This document shows positions 54,086 through 62,886 of a stretch of 64,000 nt of DNA, piece by piece. Positions within the stretch are counted from its first letter, which is position 1; every line of letters begins with the position of its first letter. Under the pieces are notes generated by a model. It saw only the letters and a list, made by a program, of their open reading frames with translations. It did no database searches and had not been told where the DNA came from. Source of the stretch: MGBC120314 sp051877855 (lineage in GTDB: Bacteria; Bacillota; Clostridia; Lachnospirales; Lachnospiraceae); contig JBJEJH010000061.1 of NCBI GenBank assembly GCA_051877855.1, positions 1-64,000 of the forward strand. Direction: 5' to 3'. The translations under genes and the position numbers were made by a program.

Positions 54086-55114
54086 TTATTCGACCTGACA
54101 AAGAGACTCCACAAACCTTAAGTACTTCTCCTCATCCAAACCTTCTTCAATCAGCCGATACAATTCCATCTGTTTCACCAGAATTTTACTATACTTTGAC
54201 TTTGTGATATCCAAAACTTCCTTCAAGGCCTGCTTTGCAAGCGGTTCATACATCGAATAATCCAGCACCATCTCTCTTTGTTTCGCAAAATCAAGGATTT
54301 CATAGAGATAGGTGTGCAGAAAATACAGCTTAATTTCTTCATAGAAGGTCTGAAAATACGGTGTTTGCTTCATAAAGTTCCACACCGCAAGCTGTACTTT
54401 TGCATGTTGTAACAGAGTTTCTTTTTCTTTCATATCGTTACGCATCGTACCACTTTGATTCTGCCGATAGATATAGAAATGATCCGACATGATCACAAAA
54501 CGCTTCCCATAGAACAAAATCGGATAAACAAATAACGGTTCCTCGTAGATTACATGCTCCGCATATTGAACATTCGCCTTCTCTACCAAAGTGCGTCGAT
54601 ATAATTTATTCCAGCAACCGTAGGTAAATTTCTCCTGAATCAGCATATTCCGTCGTTCATCCTCATGACAAATAACAATCAGTTCATTCTTTAAGGATTG
54701 CGGATTCTCTATAATTCCAACATTTTCATAATAATAATCAAATCCAAACTGTACAATATCTGCGTCGCATTCTTTTGCCCGCCCATATGCCTTTTTAAAG
54801 TATTCCGGCACAACCCAGTCATCCGCATCCACGAATGCCAGAAACTCGCCGGTGGCATACTTTAGTCCCTCATTGCGTGCTCCACCCTGCCTGCGGTTTT
54901 CCGGTAAATCAATTACTGCGATGGATTCCGGATAAGCACGCTCAAATTCAAGTAACATCTCCCAAGTCTTCCCATCATCCGTTGACGCATCATTGACAAA
55001 GATTAATTCCAACGCATCAATTCCTATGGTCTGACCTACCAGAGACATAAAGCATTTCGGCAGCCATTTGGTGGCATTATAACAAGGTATGATAACACTT
55101 ATTTTCTTATCCAT
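54086..55114 (-). CDS. GT2 family glycosyltransferase
   Basis: 342 residues, GT-A. VIIPCYNATKWLPKCF at the N-terminus, LIFVNDASTDDG for the nucleotide site, GGARNEGLKYATGEF and the DxD-type FVDADDW. The C-terminal 100 residues are helical. No transmembrane segments. AAGGAGG precedes the ATG. 17 nt after the DUF4422 gene. Confidence 0.9.
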   Translation of the reverse strand: MDKKISVIIPCYNATKWLPKCFMSLVGQTIGIDALELIFVNDASTDDGKTWEMLLEFERAYPESIAVIDLPENRRQGGARNEGLKYATGEFLAFVDADDWVVPEYFKKAYGRAKECDADIVQFGFDYYYENVGIIENPQSLKNELIVICHEDERRNMLIQEKFTYGCWNKLYRRTLVEKANVQYAEHVIYEEPLFVYPILFYGKRFVIMSDHFYIYRQNQSGTMRNDMKEKETLLQHAKVQLAVWNFMKQTPYFQTFYEEIKLYFLHTYLYEILDFAKQREMVLDYSMYEPLAKQALKEVLDITKSKYSKILVKQMELYRLIEEGLDEEKYLRFVESLCQVE

Positions 55115-55131
55115 TCCTTCACCCCACCTCC

Positions 55132-56316
55132 TTACATATTTTCTCCCAATTGCAACGCCTGTGTTACATAGATTCGGGCCATATTAATATCACCATGATC
55201 CAGGTACGTATTTGCCAGAAGATTATATAGATTAATGAGCATTTCCGTTTCCTCAACAATCTTTGGCAGGATAATAAGATTATAATAAATGGATAAGTTT
55301 TTTTCCTGAATATAGTCCCACAGCTTCGACGGACTGTGGAAAATGATTTCGGATAGTTCCTGATAATTTCGGATAAGGACTTTATAATCTATAGCCGAGT
55401 TATAATCCGTTGCAGATTCCATAAGATTGCTTAACCCGTTGCAAGCTTCAAGCTCCATAATCTTTGCAAAAGTATAGATTAACGCAAGCTCGCCTTCCGT
55501 ATCCGAATCTTTATAAAAAGCATCGGGGCGGTTCTTTTCCACAAGATCAAGGTACTGCAGCACTTCTTTGTAATTTCCCACCTTTAACAGTTCAGAGGAT
55601 TTTCGTATCGCATCCTTCGTTTCCGCCTTACTTTCTGTAAGTCCCACAGGGCATTCACACACCTTATAACTGTTCACACGAATCCACACCATAAGAAGCC
55701 GCTCCGAGATAAATCCAAAGACGCGACGGTTATAATCATCGTATCCTGTCAGGTCAATCCTTTTTTCTACTTCAAAGAGGATATCGAACAGCCACTTTGC
55801 ATAGGCATCTGCCTTTTCCTTGGATGTGATAAACATATTAGCAAAATAAGTCTCATTTCCGGACAACATTTTTTGATATTCTGAATAATATTCCGGATAA
55901 ATTTCCCGAATCACCTCACCGGTAAGATCCAGATCCTTACTGTAATGCTTTTCTCCATAATTATCATAGATATTGCCGTTCGCATACACTGCTCTTCCGG
56001 AGGTAATCAGGTCACATCCACCAAGAATACTCTCAATTTCCCCGGCGGTAAGCATATTCCCATGTTCGTTTAAAAAGAATCGACGATAGTGACACAAGCC
56101 CGTAATATCACAAGCGGGTCCATTCTTCCACATCCAATAAAGACCTGTCAACTCGCTGTAGAAAGGATTTCTTGAGGAAATATTATCGCCTTCATTATCT
56201 TTTACATATCCTAAGCTTTGGTTTATTTCTGCTCCCACTTGTAACGGGACATAGATTTGATCTGCCGGTTCATTAAATAATTTATGTGCCATACAATAGA
56301 TCTTAATACTCTTCAT
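55132..56316 (-). CDS. DUF4422 glycosyltransferase with helical C-terminus
   Basis: 394 residues from ATG 56314-56316 (AAAGGAAG upstream; the frame is open to 56394 across a hairpin). DUF4422 features: KIYCMAHK start, NPFYSELTGLYWMWKN, GLCHYRRFF and ANMFITSKE. The last 150 residues look like TPR-type helices, seen also at 57951 and 61259. Likely transfers galactofuranose- or galactose-like sugars as other DUF4422 proteins are proposed to; that part is inference. Confidence 0.84.
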   Translation of the reverse strand: MKSIKIYCMAHKLFNEPADQIYVPLQVGAEINQSLGYVKDNEGDNISSRNPFYSELTGLYWMWKNGPACDITGLCHYRRFFLNEHGNMLTAGEIESILGGCDLITSGRAVYANGNIYDNYGEKHYSKDLDLTGEVIREIYPEYYSEYQKMLSGNETYFANMFITSKEKADAYAKWLFDILFEVEKRIDLTGYDDYNRRVFGFISERLLMVWIRVNSYKVCECPVGLTESKAETKDAIRKSSELLKVGNYKEVLQYLDLVEKNRPDAFYKDSDTEGELALIYTFAKIMELEACNGLSNLMESATDYNSAIDYKVLIRNYQELSEIIFHSPSKLWDYIQEKNLSIYYNLIILPKIVEETEMLINLYNLLANTYLDHGDINMARIYVTQALQLGENM

Positions 56317-56365
56317 TGCCGCTTCCTTTCTCCAAAAGATCTCATTCGGTTCCCAATAAAAGAAT

Positions 56366-56391
56366 AACCCAAGTACCTGAATACCTGGGTT
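56366..56391 (-). terminator. Hairpin after the small 56411 gene
   Basis: AACCCA...TGGGTT (56366-56371 with 56386-56391) extends inward with a few imperfect pairs; on the minus strand a U-rich stretch (about 56350-56365) follows. Probably a partial terminator letting some transcripts continue into the DUF4422 operon. Confidence 0.55.
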
Positions 56392-56410
56392 CATTCATTT
56401 ACATCAACTA

Positions 56411-56770
56411 TTAAAATCTTGCTGTCGCTGCTTCAAGGGTTTGAACAAAGTTTAACACACCGGTCTCAAGAGCTGCTGCAATCTGTGCATCATCCTTTTT
56501 ACCAAGTGCTTCTCCAAGAGTCTTGATTGCTTCATTGACCTGTTCCTTCTCGATAACCACGCCATCTTCATTGATTACATCCATCGTCTTATTCGTAATC
56601 TCAATAACCCAATTAAGCCCCTTAATAACCTCGTCCAAATACTTATCCGTATCCAATAAACGCGCACCCTTAAGTTCTGCCGTAACATTCTTAATTCCGT
56701 TAATTAACTTCGCACTATACTCGTGTGCCACCTGAAGTGCCTCAATCTGCTGCTGTCTGTATTCATCCAT
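56411..56770 (-). CDS. Small helical protein under a motility-type promoter
   Basis: 119 residues from ATG 56768-56770 (AGGAG 9 nt upstream; another ATG at 56779 is too close to that site). Almost wholly helical and acidic, with no cysteine and no membrane segment. Its promoter has a perfect GCCGATAT. A flagellar export chaperone or regulator is a possible role, but there is no recognised family. Confidence 0.7.
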   Translation of the reverse strand: MDEYRQQQIEALQVAHEYSAKLINGIKNVTAELKGARLLDTDKYLDEVIKGLNWVIEITNKTMDVINEDGVVIEKEQVNEAIKTLGEALGKKDDAQIAAALETGVLNFVQTLEAATARF

Positions 56771-56823
56771 GAATCTCATCTCCTAAACTTCATATATTTC
56801 GTACAACTTCTCTATATTCTTTT

Positions 56824-56850
56824 ATATCGGCATATTTTTTCAAAAATATA
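56824..56850 (-). promoter_or_regulatory. Sigma-28-type promoter of the small 56411 gene
   Basis: On the minus strand GCCGATAT (56824-56831), a perfect -10; 15 nt upstream is TATA (56847-56850), a weak -35. It lies 53 nt before the start codon. Confidence 0.55.
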
Positions 56851-56908
56851 AGAGGGAAATGATACTTTTATTAAAAAATATAATATGTTTACGCGTCAAA
56901 ATTTACTT

Positions 56909-56959
56909 TTGACACTCACATCGTGATATACTATGATGTAAGTGTAAGAATTACATCAT
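56909..56959 (+). promoter_or_regulatory. Sigma-A promoter with operator-like repeat for the 56999 gene
   Basis: TTGACA (56909-56914), 17 nt, TATGAT (56932-56937). A 9-bp inverted repeat, ATGATGTAA (56933-56941) and TTACATCAT (56951-56959), overlaps the -10 and start point, as a repressor site would; it could also be an RNA hairpin. Confidence 0.75.
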
Positions 56960-56998
56960 TTTTATCTTAATAAAAAACAACGGAGAATAAAGTATATT

Positions 56999-57967
56999 AT
57001 GGCTAAAGTTTCAGTAATTGTACCCGTATATAATGCAGAGAAAACTCTCGCAACAAGTCTTGGCAACCTTGTAAATCAGACGCTGTCTGATATTGAAATC
57101 ATTCTGGTTAATGATTGTTCCACAGATCATTCCTTAGATATCTTAATGGATTGTGAAGCCCAGTTTTCGGACAAGGTGATTCTTGTAAACTCGGATACCA
57201 ATCACGGTGCCGGCGGTGCCAGAAATATCGGTCTTTCCTACGCCTCCGGAGAATATATCGGTTTTATGGACAGCGATGACATCATCACCATGGATATGTA
57301 TGAAAAGTTGTATAACAAAGCCCTGGACGGCAATTATGACATTGTGGATTGCGGATATTACAACGAAGAACTGGACAATGCCATTGTCCACACTTCCGAT
57401 GAGTTAGCCGGAGAATTAAACGATTATAAACGAAGTGAGTTAATCGCCAGCGGCGGATATTTCTGGTCAAGACTGTTTAAACATTCCTTTCTTGACTCTG
57501 TGGGACTGCAATTTCGTGAGCACTGCATTCTTGAGGACTGCGAAACCCTGATGCTTCTTTTCGCCACAGCAAAGAACATTGGTAACGTCAAAGAAATCTT
57601 ATATTGCTACAAGAAAAATGATGCATCCATTTCCAAATGTATCGACGCTACAAAGTTTTATAACAATGCCACTGCAGCTATTGCGGCAATTTACAACACT
57701 TTAAGTCCCTTGCCCAACTTCACCGGAATCCAGGCTGCTGTAGAATACTCTATTTATAATCTGTGTGCATTATCTGCCAATGTATGCCTCACACAGGGAA
57801 AAACTGCACCTCTTTTTATCCAAAAAGAACGGCTTACTTCAATTAAGAATTATGTAGATTCCTACATCAAACTTCCGGTTGACAGGAATAAATATATCCG
57901 AAATAAAATCAATAAAGAAGACCTCACACTCATCAATAACCTTGAGCAAATCATGCATCAACTCTGA
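56999..57967 (+). CDS. GT2 family glycosyltransferase
   Basis: 322 residues. VIVPVYNAEKTLATSL, EIILVNDCSTDHS, GAGGARNIGLSYASGEYIG and FMDSDD mark a GT-A GT2 enzyme. It is one of few plus-strand genes in the island and has its own sigma-A promoter. CGGAGA lies about 12 nt before the ATG, a long spacing. Its end overlaps the convergent 57951 gene by 17 nt. Confidence 0.9.
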   Translation: MAKVSVIVPVYNAEKTLATSLGNLVNQTLSDIEIILVNDCSTDHSLDILMDCEAQFSDKVILVNSDTNHGAGGARNIGLSYASGEYIGFMDSDDIITMDMYEKLYNKALDGNYDIVDCGYYNEELDNAIVHTSDELAGELNDYKRSELIASGGYFWSRLFKHSFLDSVGLQFREHCILEDCETLMLLFATAKNIGNVKEILYCYKKNDASISKCIDATKFYNNATAAIAAIYNTLSPLPNFTGIQAAVEYSIYNLCALSANVCLTQGKTAPLFIQKERLTSIKNYVDSYIKLPVDRNKYIRNKINKEDLTLINNLEQIMHQL

Positions 57968-59021
57968 TACCGATGCGAAGGAGTCCTTTTTGGGCTAATT
58001 CATAGGTACCGCAACGCTCATAGTACCCCCTCGCTTCCTCATGCCTGCCAAGACATTCACAGATGACACCGGCATTATAAAGTGCTTTATAGCTGTTACA
58101 GCCTTCTACCTTGCAAACGGGGTTTCTCGTGGCTTTTTCAAACTCTGCAATTGCTTTATCAAACATTTCATTATTCATATAGGCCAGTCCCATCAGCAGC
58201 ATATAGTCTGATGACAGGGCAAATTCATCATAGACTGCTTCCAGGAAAAGCATCTCATCATATCTTTTTAGTTGTAATAGCGCATATCCATAGGTTTCCA
58301 CCATATCCTGCACATATTCAAGTTTCGGATCAAGATCAAATCCCAATCCTTCCTCAAAGAACTTTGCTGCCTGTTCATACTCTCCTTGCATATAATATCC
58401 TTTTCCAAGCTGATAGAAGACATAAGGATCCGGTCCGTATTCCTCTAAATCAAGCAAGAGTAAATCAATATTACGCTGTGCTTTATTTCTTCGTTCTTCT
58501 TTCGTTCCCAAATACCCGCTGTGTCCTATAACAATAGGCACTTCACAATACAACGGCTCATCAATACAGGATTCTTTCCTACAGAGCTGTTCATGTATTC
58601 TACCCTTATATTCGTAGTAATTCCGATGGAACAACCGACTGATATGCTCATGACCCTTTTCCACCTGCCCGAGGGATGTAATATCATTAATGCGCTCAAC
58701 GCGCCCTACCACATACGGATTATTCATTATATGTCGTCGGACAACTTCCACGTCACATTGTTCCATCCACTCATCGCTGTCTAACACAAGAATCCAATCA
58801 TTTTTTGCCAGTTGGATGGAATAATTCCGTGCCTTCGAAAAATCATCACACCACTTAAAATCCCCTGTCACATCGGCATACTCTTCCATAATCTTTCCGG
58901 TATCATCCGTCGACCCGGTATCCACTACCACAATCTCAAACCCGTATGGCTTAATGGACTCAAGGCATTTTTTTAATTTTTCAGATTCATTTTTTGTAAT
59001 AATGCAAACCGATATTTCCAA
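57951..59021 (-). CDS. GT2 glycosyltransferase with TPR-like C-terminus
   Basis: 356 residues. The GT2 half (about 1-210) has CIITKNESEKLKKCL, IVVVDTGSTDDTG, WCDDFSKARNYSI and LVLDSDEW, as in SunS/WaaE-like protein or lipid glycosyltransferases. The C-terminal half has repeated helical pairs of TPR type (YVFYQLGKGYYMQGEYEQAA). Start is TTG (59019-59021) with AGGAG 7 nt upstream. TPR-bearing GT2 proteins of this kind can modify peptide substrates, so flagellin is a plausible target. Confidence 0.87.
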   Translation of the reverse strand: MEISVCIITKNESEKLKKCLESIKPYGFEIVVVDTGSTDDTGKIMEEYADVTGDFKWCDDFSKARNYSIQLAKNDWILVLDSDEWMEQCDVEVVRRHIMNNPYVVGRVERINDITSLGQVEKGHEHISRLFHRNYYEYKGRIHEQLCRKESCIDEPLYCEVPIVIGHSGYLGTKEERRNKAQRNIDLLLLDLEEYGPDPYVFYQLGKGYYMQGEYEQAAKFFEEGLGFDLDPKLEYVQDMVETYGYALLQLKRYDEMLFLEAVYDEFALSSDYMLLMGLAYMNNEMFDKAIAEFEKATRNPVCKVEGCNSYKALYNAGVICECLGRHEEARGYYERCGTYELAQKGLLRIGIRVDA

Positions 59022-59052
59022 TCCTTAACTCCTTTAAACATTTGATACTGTA

Positions 59053-60201
59053 CTAAACATTCAATACGGCATCAATCATTTTTTTCAGTGCCGACTCGTA
59101 ATTGTATTGCAATACCGTTTCATATCCATGTTGTGCAATCTTCATACGTTCTTCTTCATGTTCCAGATAATAATGTATTTTCTCCATCAGATCCTGTTCA
59201 TTATAGAAAATCACCAAATCCTCACCATCAGTAAAATGTTCGAGAATACCCTCCTGATAATTCGTCAGGCAAAATCCGCCCGAACCAAGAATATCATAGA
59301 CTCTCAATGGTACACCCGAGGTAATGGAACGCAGTGTAATATTAAGATTAATCTTGGACTTGCGAAAAACCACCGGCATTTCCGTATTATAATTTACGCC
59401 ACAATGAATCGATACATTTTCAAGTTCTAAATTCTTCTCCTGTGTAAAAAGGTGGGTATCAAATTGTTTTGCAACTGCAAGGAGCAATTCTTTTCTTTCC
59501 ACACCGGTAATATAGCGATTAATCTGTGTTGAAAGGATGTATTCCTTCGGAACAAATGTCCCCGGAATTTCAAGATGAATGGCACGCAAATACTCGTCAA
59601 CAAATGGTTTATCAATAATTTCATTTACCAGATTATACCCGTTGATTTTCCTTTGTGCACTGGCTAACCCCTTTACAAACCCCTCATAATAAGCAGGAAT
59701 ATGATCCGTCATCATCGCCCCACAAAGACCATGATACATATTTCCAACAAAACTAACTTCATATAGATAATTCGTATCCTTAATGGAATCATCAAATAGC
59801 GATGACAGATGTTTTGCGTCCACCGCCAAAGGCTCATACTCCAAATTGCTTACGCGGTACCTGGAAAGCATAGCAATTCCTTGTCGTTCAAATAAGAATA
59901 CACGATTACATTCATTATAAATCGCCGGATCAAATAAGGTATAATTCGGCCAATCATAAACCCAGGAAATATAAGGTATCTGTTTCTTCTCACATACTTT
60001 TGATACAATCGGAAAAAAATCGAATGAAATCACACAATCGACCTTCTCATCAATCTGCTTGTAAAGATTTTCTTCCACCACACCGGATAAAAAATCCTTA
60101 ACACAATAGACAATATTGACCACCTCATAATTTAATGCCTGTAATCCACGCAATAGATCGGTGGTAGAACTTTCTCCCCAACTACAATAAGCTACTTTCA
60201 T
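59053..60201 (-). CDS. DUF3880/CgeB-like glycosyltransferase (type A)
   Basis: 382 residues from ATG 60199-60201 (GGAGA upstream; frame open to 60246). IPYISWVYDWPNY, CNRVFLFERQ, INLNITLRSITSGVPLR, YDILGSGGFCLTNYQ. Fourth type A copy and the one closest to the flagellin genes, 64 nt past the flagellin terminator. Followed after 31 nt by the GT2-TPR gene. Confidence 0.85.
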   Translation of the reverse strand: MKVAYCSWGESSTTDLLRGLQALNYEVVNIVYCVKDFLSGVVEENLYKQIDEKVDCVISFDFFPIVSKVCEKKQIPYISWVYDWPNYTLFDPAIYNECNRVFLFERQGIAMLSRYRVSNLEYEPLAVDAKHLSSLFDDSIKDTNYLYEVSFVGNMYHGLCGAMMTDHIPAYYEGFVKGLASAQRKINGYNLVNEIIDKPFVDEYLRAIHLEIPGTFVPKEYILSTQINRYITGVERKELLLAVAKQFDTHLFTQEKNLELENVSIHCGVNYNTEMPVVFRKSKINLNITLRSITSGVPLRVYDILGSGGFCLTNYQEGILEHFTDGEDLVIFYNEQDLMEKIHYYLEHEEERMKIAQHGYETVLQYNYESALKKMIDAVLNV

Positions 60202-60264
60202 AAAATCTCCATTTGTTTTACTATTCATTATGATAACATGCTCCAAACAAAAGTCAATCCAATG

Positions 60265-60293
60265 AAAAAAGGGATACTGTAAAACAGTATCCC
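60265..60293 (-). terminator. Terminator of flagellin gene 1
   Basis: 10-bp stem (60284-60293 with 60271-60280, 3-nt loop) followed by six U (60265-60270) on the minus strand, 20 nt after the flagellin stop. Confidence 0.92.
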
Positions 60294-60312
60294 CAAAAAT
60301 CTATTATATTGA

Positions 60313-61125
60313 TTACTGAAGGAGTGACATAACACCCTGTGTAGCCTGATTTGCCTGAGCGAGCATGGACTGACCAGCCTGAGCAAGAATATTGTTCTTG
60401 CTGTACTCAACCATTTCCTTAGCCATATCAACGTCACGGATACGAGATTCAGCTGCCTGTGTATTCTCGCTTGTTGCATCCAGGTTGTTAATCGTATGCT
60501 CAAGTCTGTTCTGAATTGCACCAAGTGTAGATCTCATGTCAGATACAGAATTAATTGCCTTCTGAATAGCTGCCATAGCTGCACCGGCTGCTGAGAACGA
60601 ACTAACCTTAAGTCCGCTTACACCAAGTGAAGATGCATTCATATTCTTAATTGAAATGCTGATAGCCTGTCCACACAATGAACCAACCTGAAGATTCTTT
60701 GATGTGAATGAACCATCCAGCAAGTTCATGGTATTGAACTGTGTTGTTGAACGGATACGATTAATTTCAGATGTCAACTGGTTAATTTCCTTCTGGATTG
60801 CAGCTCTATCGGAAGAAGTGTTTGTATCGTTAGCTGCCTGTGTAGCTAACTCATTCATTCTCTGTAAGATCGAATGTGTCTCGTTAAGAGCACCTTCAGC
60901 AACCTGAACTAATGAGATACCATCCTGTGCATTGGTTGAAGCCTTGTTAAGACCTCTGATCTGACTTCTCATCTTCTCAGAAATGGTAAGACCGGCAGCA
61001 TCATCACCGGCTCTGTTGATTCTGTAACCGGAAGATAACTTCTCGGTTGATTTTGCCTGTGCACTTGTCACACCTGATAAATTTCTGTTAGCGTTCATCG
61101 CTGTTAAATTATGTTGTACTACCAT
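60313..61125 (-). CDS. fliC: Flagellin (copy 1)
   Basis: 270 residues: conserved N-terminal D0/D1 (MVVQHNLTAMNANRN, SSGYRINRAGDDAAGL) and C-terminal D1/D0 (ILAQAGQSMLAQANQ) with almost no central variable domain. It is a minimal filament protein exported by the flagellar type III system. Nearly identical to copy 2, but has Cys151 (codon at 60673-60675) where copy 2 has Ser; cysteine is unusual in flagellins. AAGGAGG precedes the ATG. Ser/Thr-rich stretches near the centre are possible glycan sites. Confidence 0.97.
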   Translation of the reverse strand: MVVQHNLTAMNANRNLSGVTSAQAKSTEKLSSGYRINRAGDDAAGLTISEKMRSQIRGLNKASTNAQDGISLVQVAEGALNETHSILQRMNELATQAANDTNTSSDRAAIQKEINQLTSEINRIRSTTQFNTMNLLDGSFTSKNLQVGSLCGQAISISIKNMNASSLGVSGLKVSSFSAAGAAMAAIQKAINSVSDMRSTLGAIQNRLEHTINNLDATSENTQAAESRIRDVDMAKEMVEYSKNNILAQAGQSMLAQANQATQGVMSLLQ

Positions 61126-61213
61126 ACCTTTGTCCTCCTTGAACTAACGCGTTCTAATATCCTTATTGGTTATTTATTCGATGATTTTTATTATTCTCAT
61201 CTAACTGTAATAT

Positions 61214-61240
61214 ATATCGGAGGAATTTTTTGGAACTTAA
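61214..61240 (-). promoter_or_regulatory. Sigma-28-type promoter of flagellin 1
   Basis: On the minus strand GGGGTTAAG with TTAA at 61237-61240, 15 nt, TCCGATAT (61214-61221). The same arrangement, including the GGGGTTAAG context, precedes flagellin 2. Fits the TAAA-N14-16-GCCGATAT motility consensus with one change in each box. Confidence 0.8.
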
Positions 61241-61258
61241 CCCCTAATTTAAAATTTT

Positions 61259-62794
61259 TTAAATTTTTTTATATTCTTTTAGAAACTGAATTCTGGCATC
61301 CTCATAGGCCTGCTTGGAACCTTCGGATTTATTAACGCTGGTTTCATGCAAAACTCCCACATTTTCACGGTTGTTATATACTGCAATACGGTATCCTTTT
61401 CTTCGGAACTCTTCGGATTGCGATATATCGTAAAAATGAAAATGATTGAATAAATCTTCTCTCCAGACCAGGTCCCGATTCGTTGCCAGAAGCACCCCGT
61501 CCAGACATTCCACTTCCGTACATGTTTCCTCTTTAATTGTGGTTGACTGTAGAATAGAAATCACCATATCCTGATAGAGGCACATTTTTTTTGCATATGG
61601 TTCACAATCCCACCACACACCATTTTCCGGCAAATACTCTGCCCCTGCAACGCCAAGCATCTGATACCCCCCCTCATCAAGAATCTGAATCAGATTTTGT
61701 GTATAATATGGATCAAAAATAAAGGTATCCTGATGGATATATATCTTATATCTCGCATTGGAATGACGCATTGCAAAGTTATACCCCATGGTCATACTCT
61801 TTGCATTTTTAACAACAAGAATTTCCATCTGATATCCTTCAGGCAATATCTGGTAGGATAAATATTCTATAATTTCTTTCGAATAACGTTCATCATTCAC
61901 ACACAGAATGTAGGCAATCTTATGTTCATCCGGAGAACTTTCTTCCCATTCATCCAAAGGTTCTTTATTTTCAACAACATTCATTATACGAACATTATGT
62001 TCCTGTTTCTTTCGAATATATTGTGGTAACGAAATATTTGTTTCATTGATACCACGATACCAGTTCGCATATAATTTTAACAGTTTACTTGCAGTATAGA
62101 AAGAAATCTCCTCCATCATACTTGCAACGTATTTCTCCGGGACGGAATATTTAATCAATACTGCCAGGAAATCCACCGAAACGCCATCCCTTTGAACCTG
62201 TTCGATCAAATCTTCAATACTATGAGGAAAATTAAACCACACTCTCCTTATCGCAAATTTATACTTGATAAAATCTTTTTCATAGATACGCCAATCGGCG
62301 TACTTTTTTGCTTTAACACAGATTCCACCATGGTTTGCTTCACAGGAGATCACTTCAAGCAAAGAATAATAATAACGAAGCCACTGATCAATCACCTGAT
62401 GAAAAAGAAACGGATCATCCGAAAAGATGATCTTTGTTACAAATTGATAAGTACCCGTGTACTCCTCCGAAAGAAGTCGCTCTTTAATACAATTTTCTAA
62501 TTCTTCCCTTACCTTTTTTGCCGTTAACTGCTCTGTATCAATTATGGAAAAATTTTCACGAATTATCTCTTGATCTTCATTATCGCATAAAGACAGTGCC
62601 AATTGATAATATACATAGGCTCTTTCTTTTTCATTGCTACAGTATGCGTAATTTGCTTTCATAAAATGTAATTCATAATCACAAGGATATTCCCCGCAGC
62701 CGGCATTAACAATCCGTATTGCTTCCTGCATATTTTTTTCTTCCATTTCGACTGCTTTGTAAATATATTCTTCTCTCGTCATATACATTTCCAT
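61259..62794 (-). CDS. GT2-type glycosyltransferase with helical N-terminus, between the flagellins
   Basis: 511 residues. The first 280 or so residues are helical and begin with TPR-like pairs; the C-terminal 220 resemble the Glyco_tranf_2_5 domain: KIAYILCVNDERYSKEII, MTMGYNFAMRHSNARYKIYI, HQDTFI and GVAGAEYLPENGVWW. The start may be the third codon (62788), which has the better GAGG spacing. Its position between two flagellin genes makes it the strongest candidate to act on flagellin directly. Confidence 0.82.
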   Translation of the reverse strand: MEMYMTREEYIYKAVEMEEKNMQEAIRIVNAGCGEYPCDYELHFMKANYAYCSNEKERAYVYYQLALSLCDNEDQEIIRENFSIIDTEQLTAKKVREELENCIKERLLSEEYTGTYQFVTKIIFSDDPFLFHQVIDQWLRYYYSLLEVISCEANHGGICVKAKKYADWRIYEKDFIKYKFAIRRVWFNFPHSIEDLIEQVQRDGVSVDFLAVLIKYSVPEKYVASMMEEISFYTASKLLKLYANWYRGINETNISLPQYIRKKQEHNVRIMNVVENKEPLDEWEESSPDEHKIAYILCVNDERYSKEIIEYLSYQILPEGYQMEILVVKNAKSMTMGYNFAMRHSNARYKIYIHQDTFIFDPYYTQNLIQILDEGGYQMLGVAGAEYLPENGVWWDCEPYAKKMCLYQDMVISILQSTTIKEETCTEVECLDGVLLATNRDLVWREDLFNHFHFYDISQSEEFRRKGYRIAVYNNRENVGVLHETSVNKSEGSKQAYEDARIQFLKEYKKI

Positions 62795-62824
62795 TCCTCA
62801 TAATAACATTTATCCATATATTTG

Positions 62825-62852
62825 AAAAAAGGAGCCGGATTACTCCGACTCC
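62825..62852 (-). terminator. Terminator of flagellin gene 2
   Basis: 9-bp stem (62844-62852 with 62831-62839, 4-nt loop) followed by six U (62825-62830) on the minus strand. Confidence 0.92.
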
Positions 62853-62886
62853 TTCCATGATAGTATTAATTACTGCCTAATTGCGA

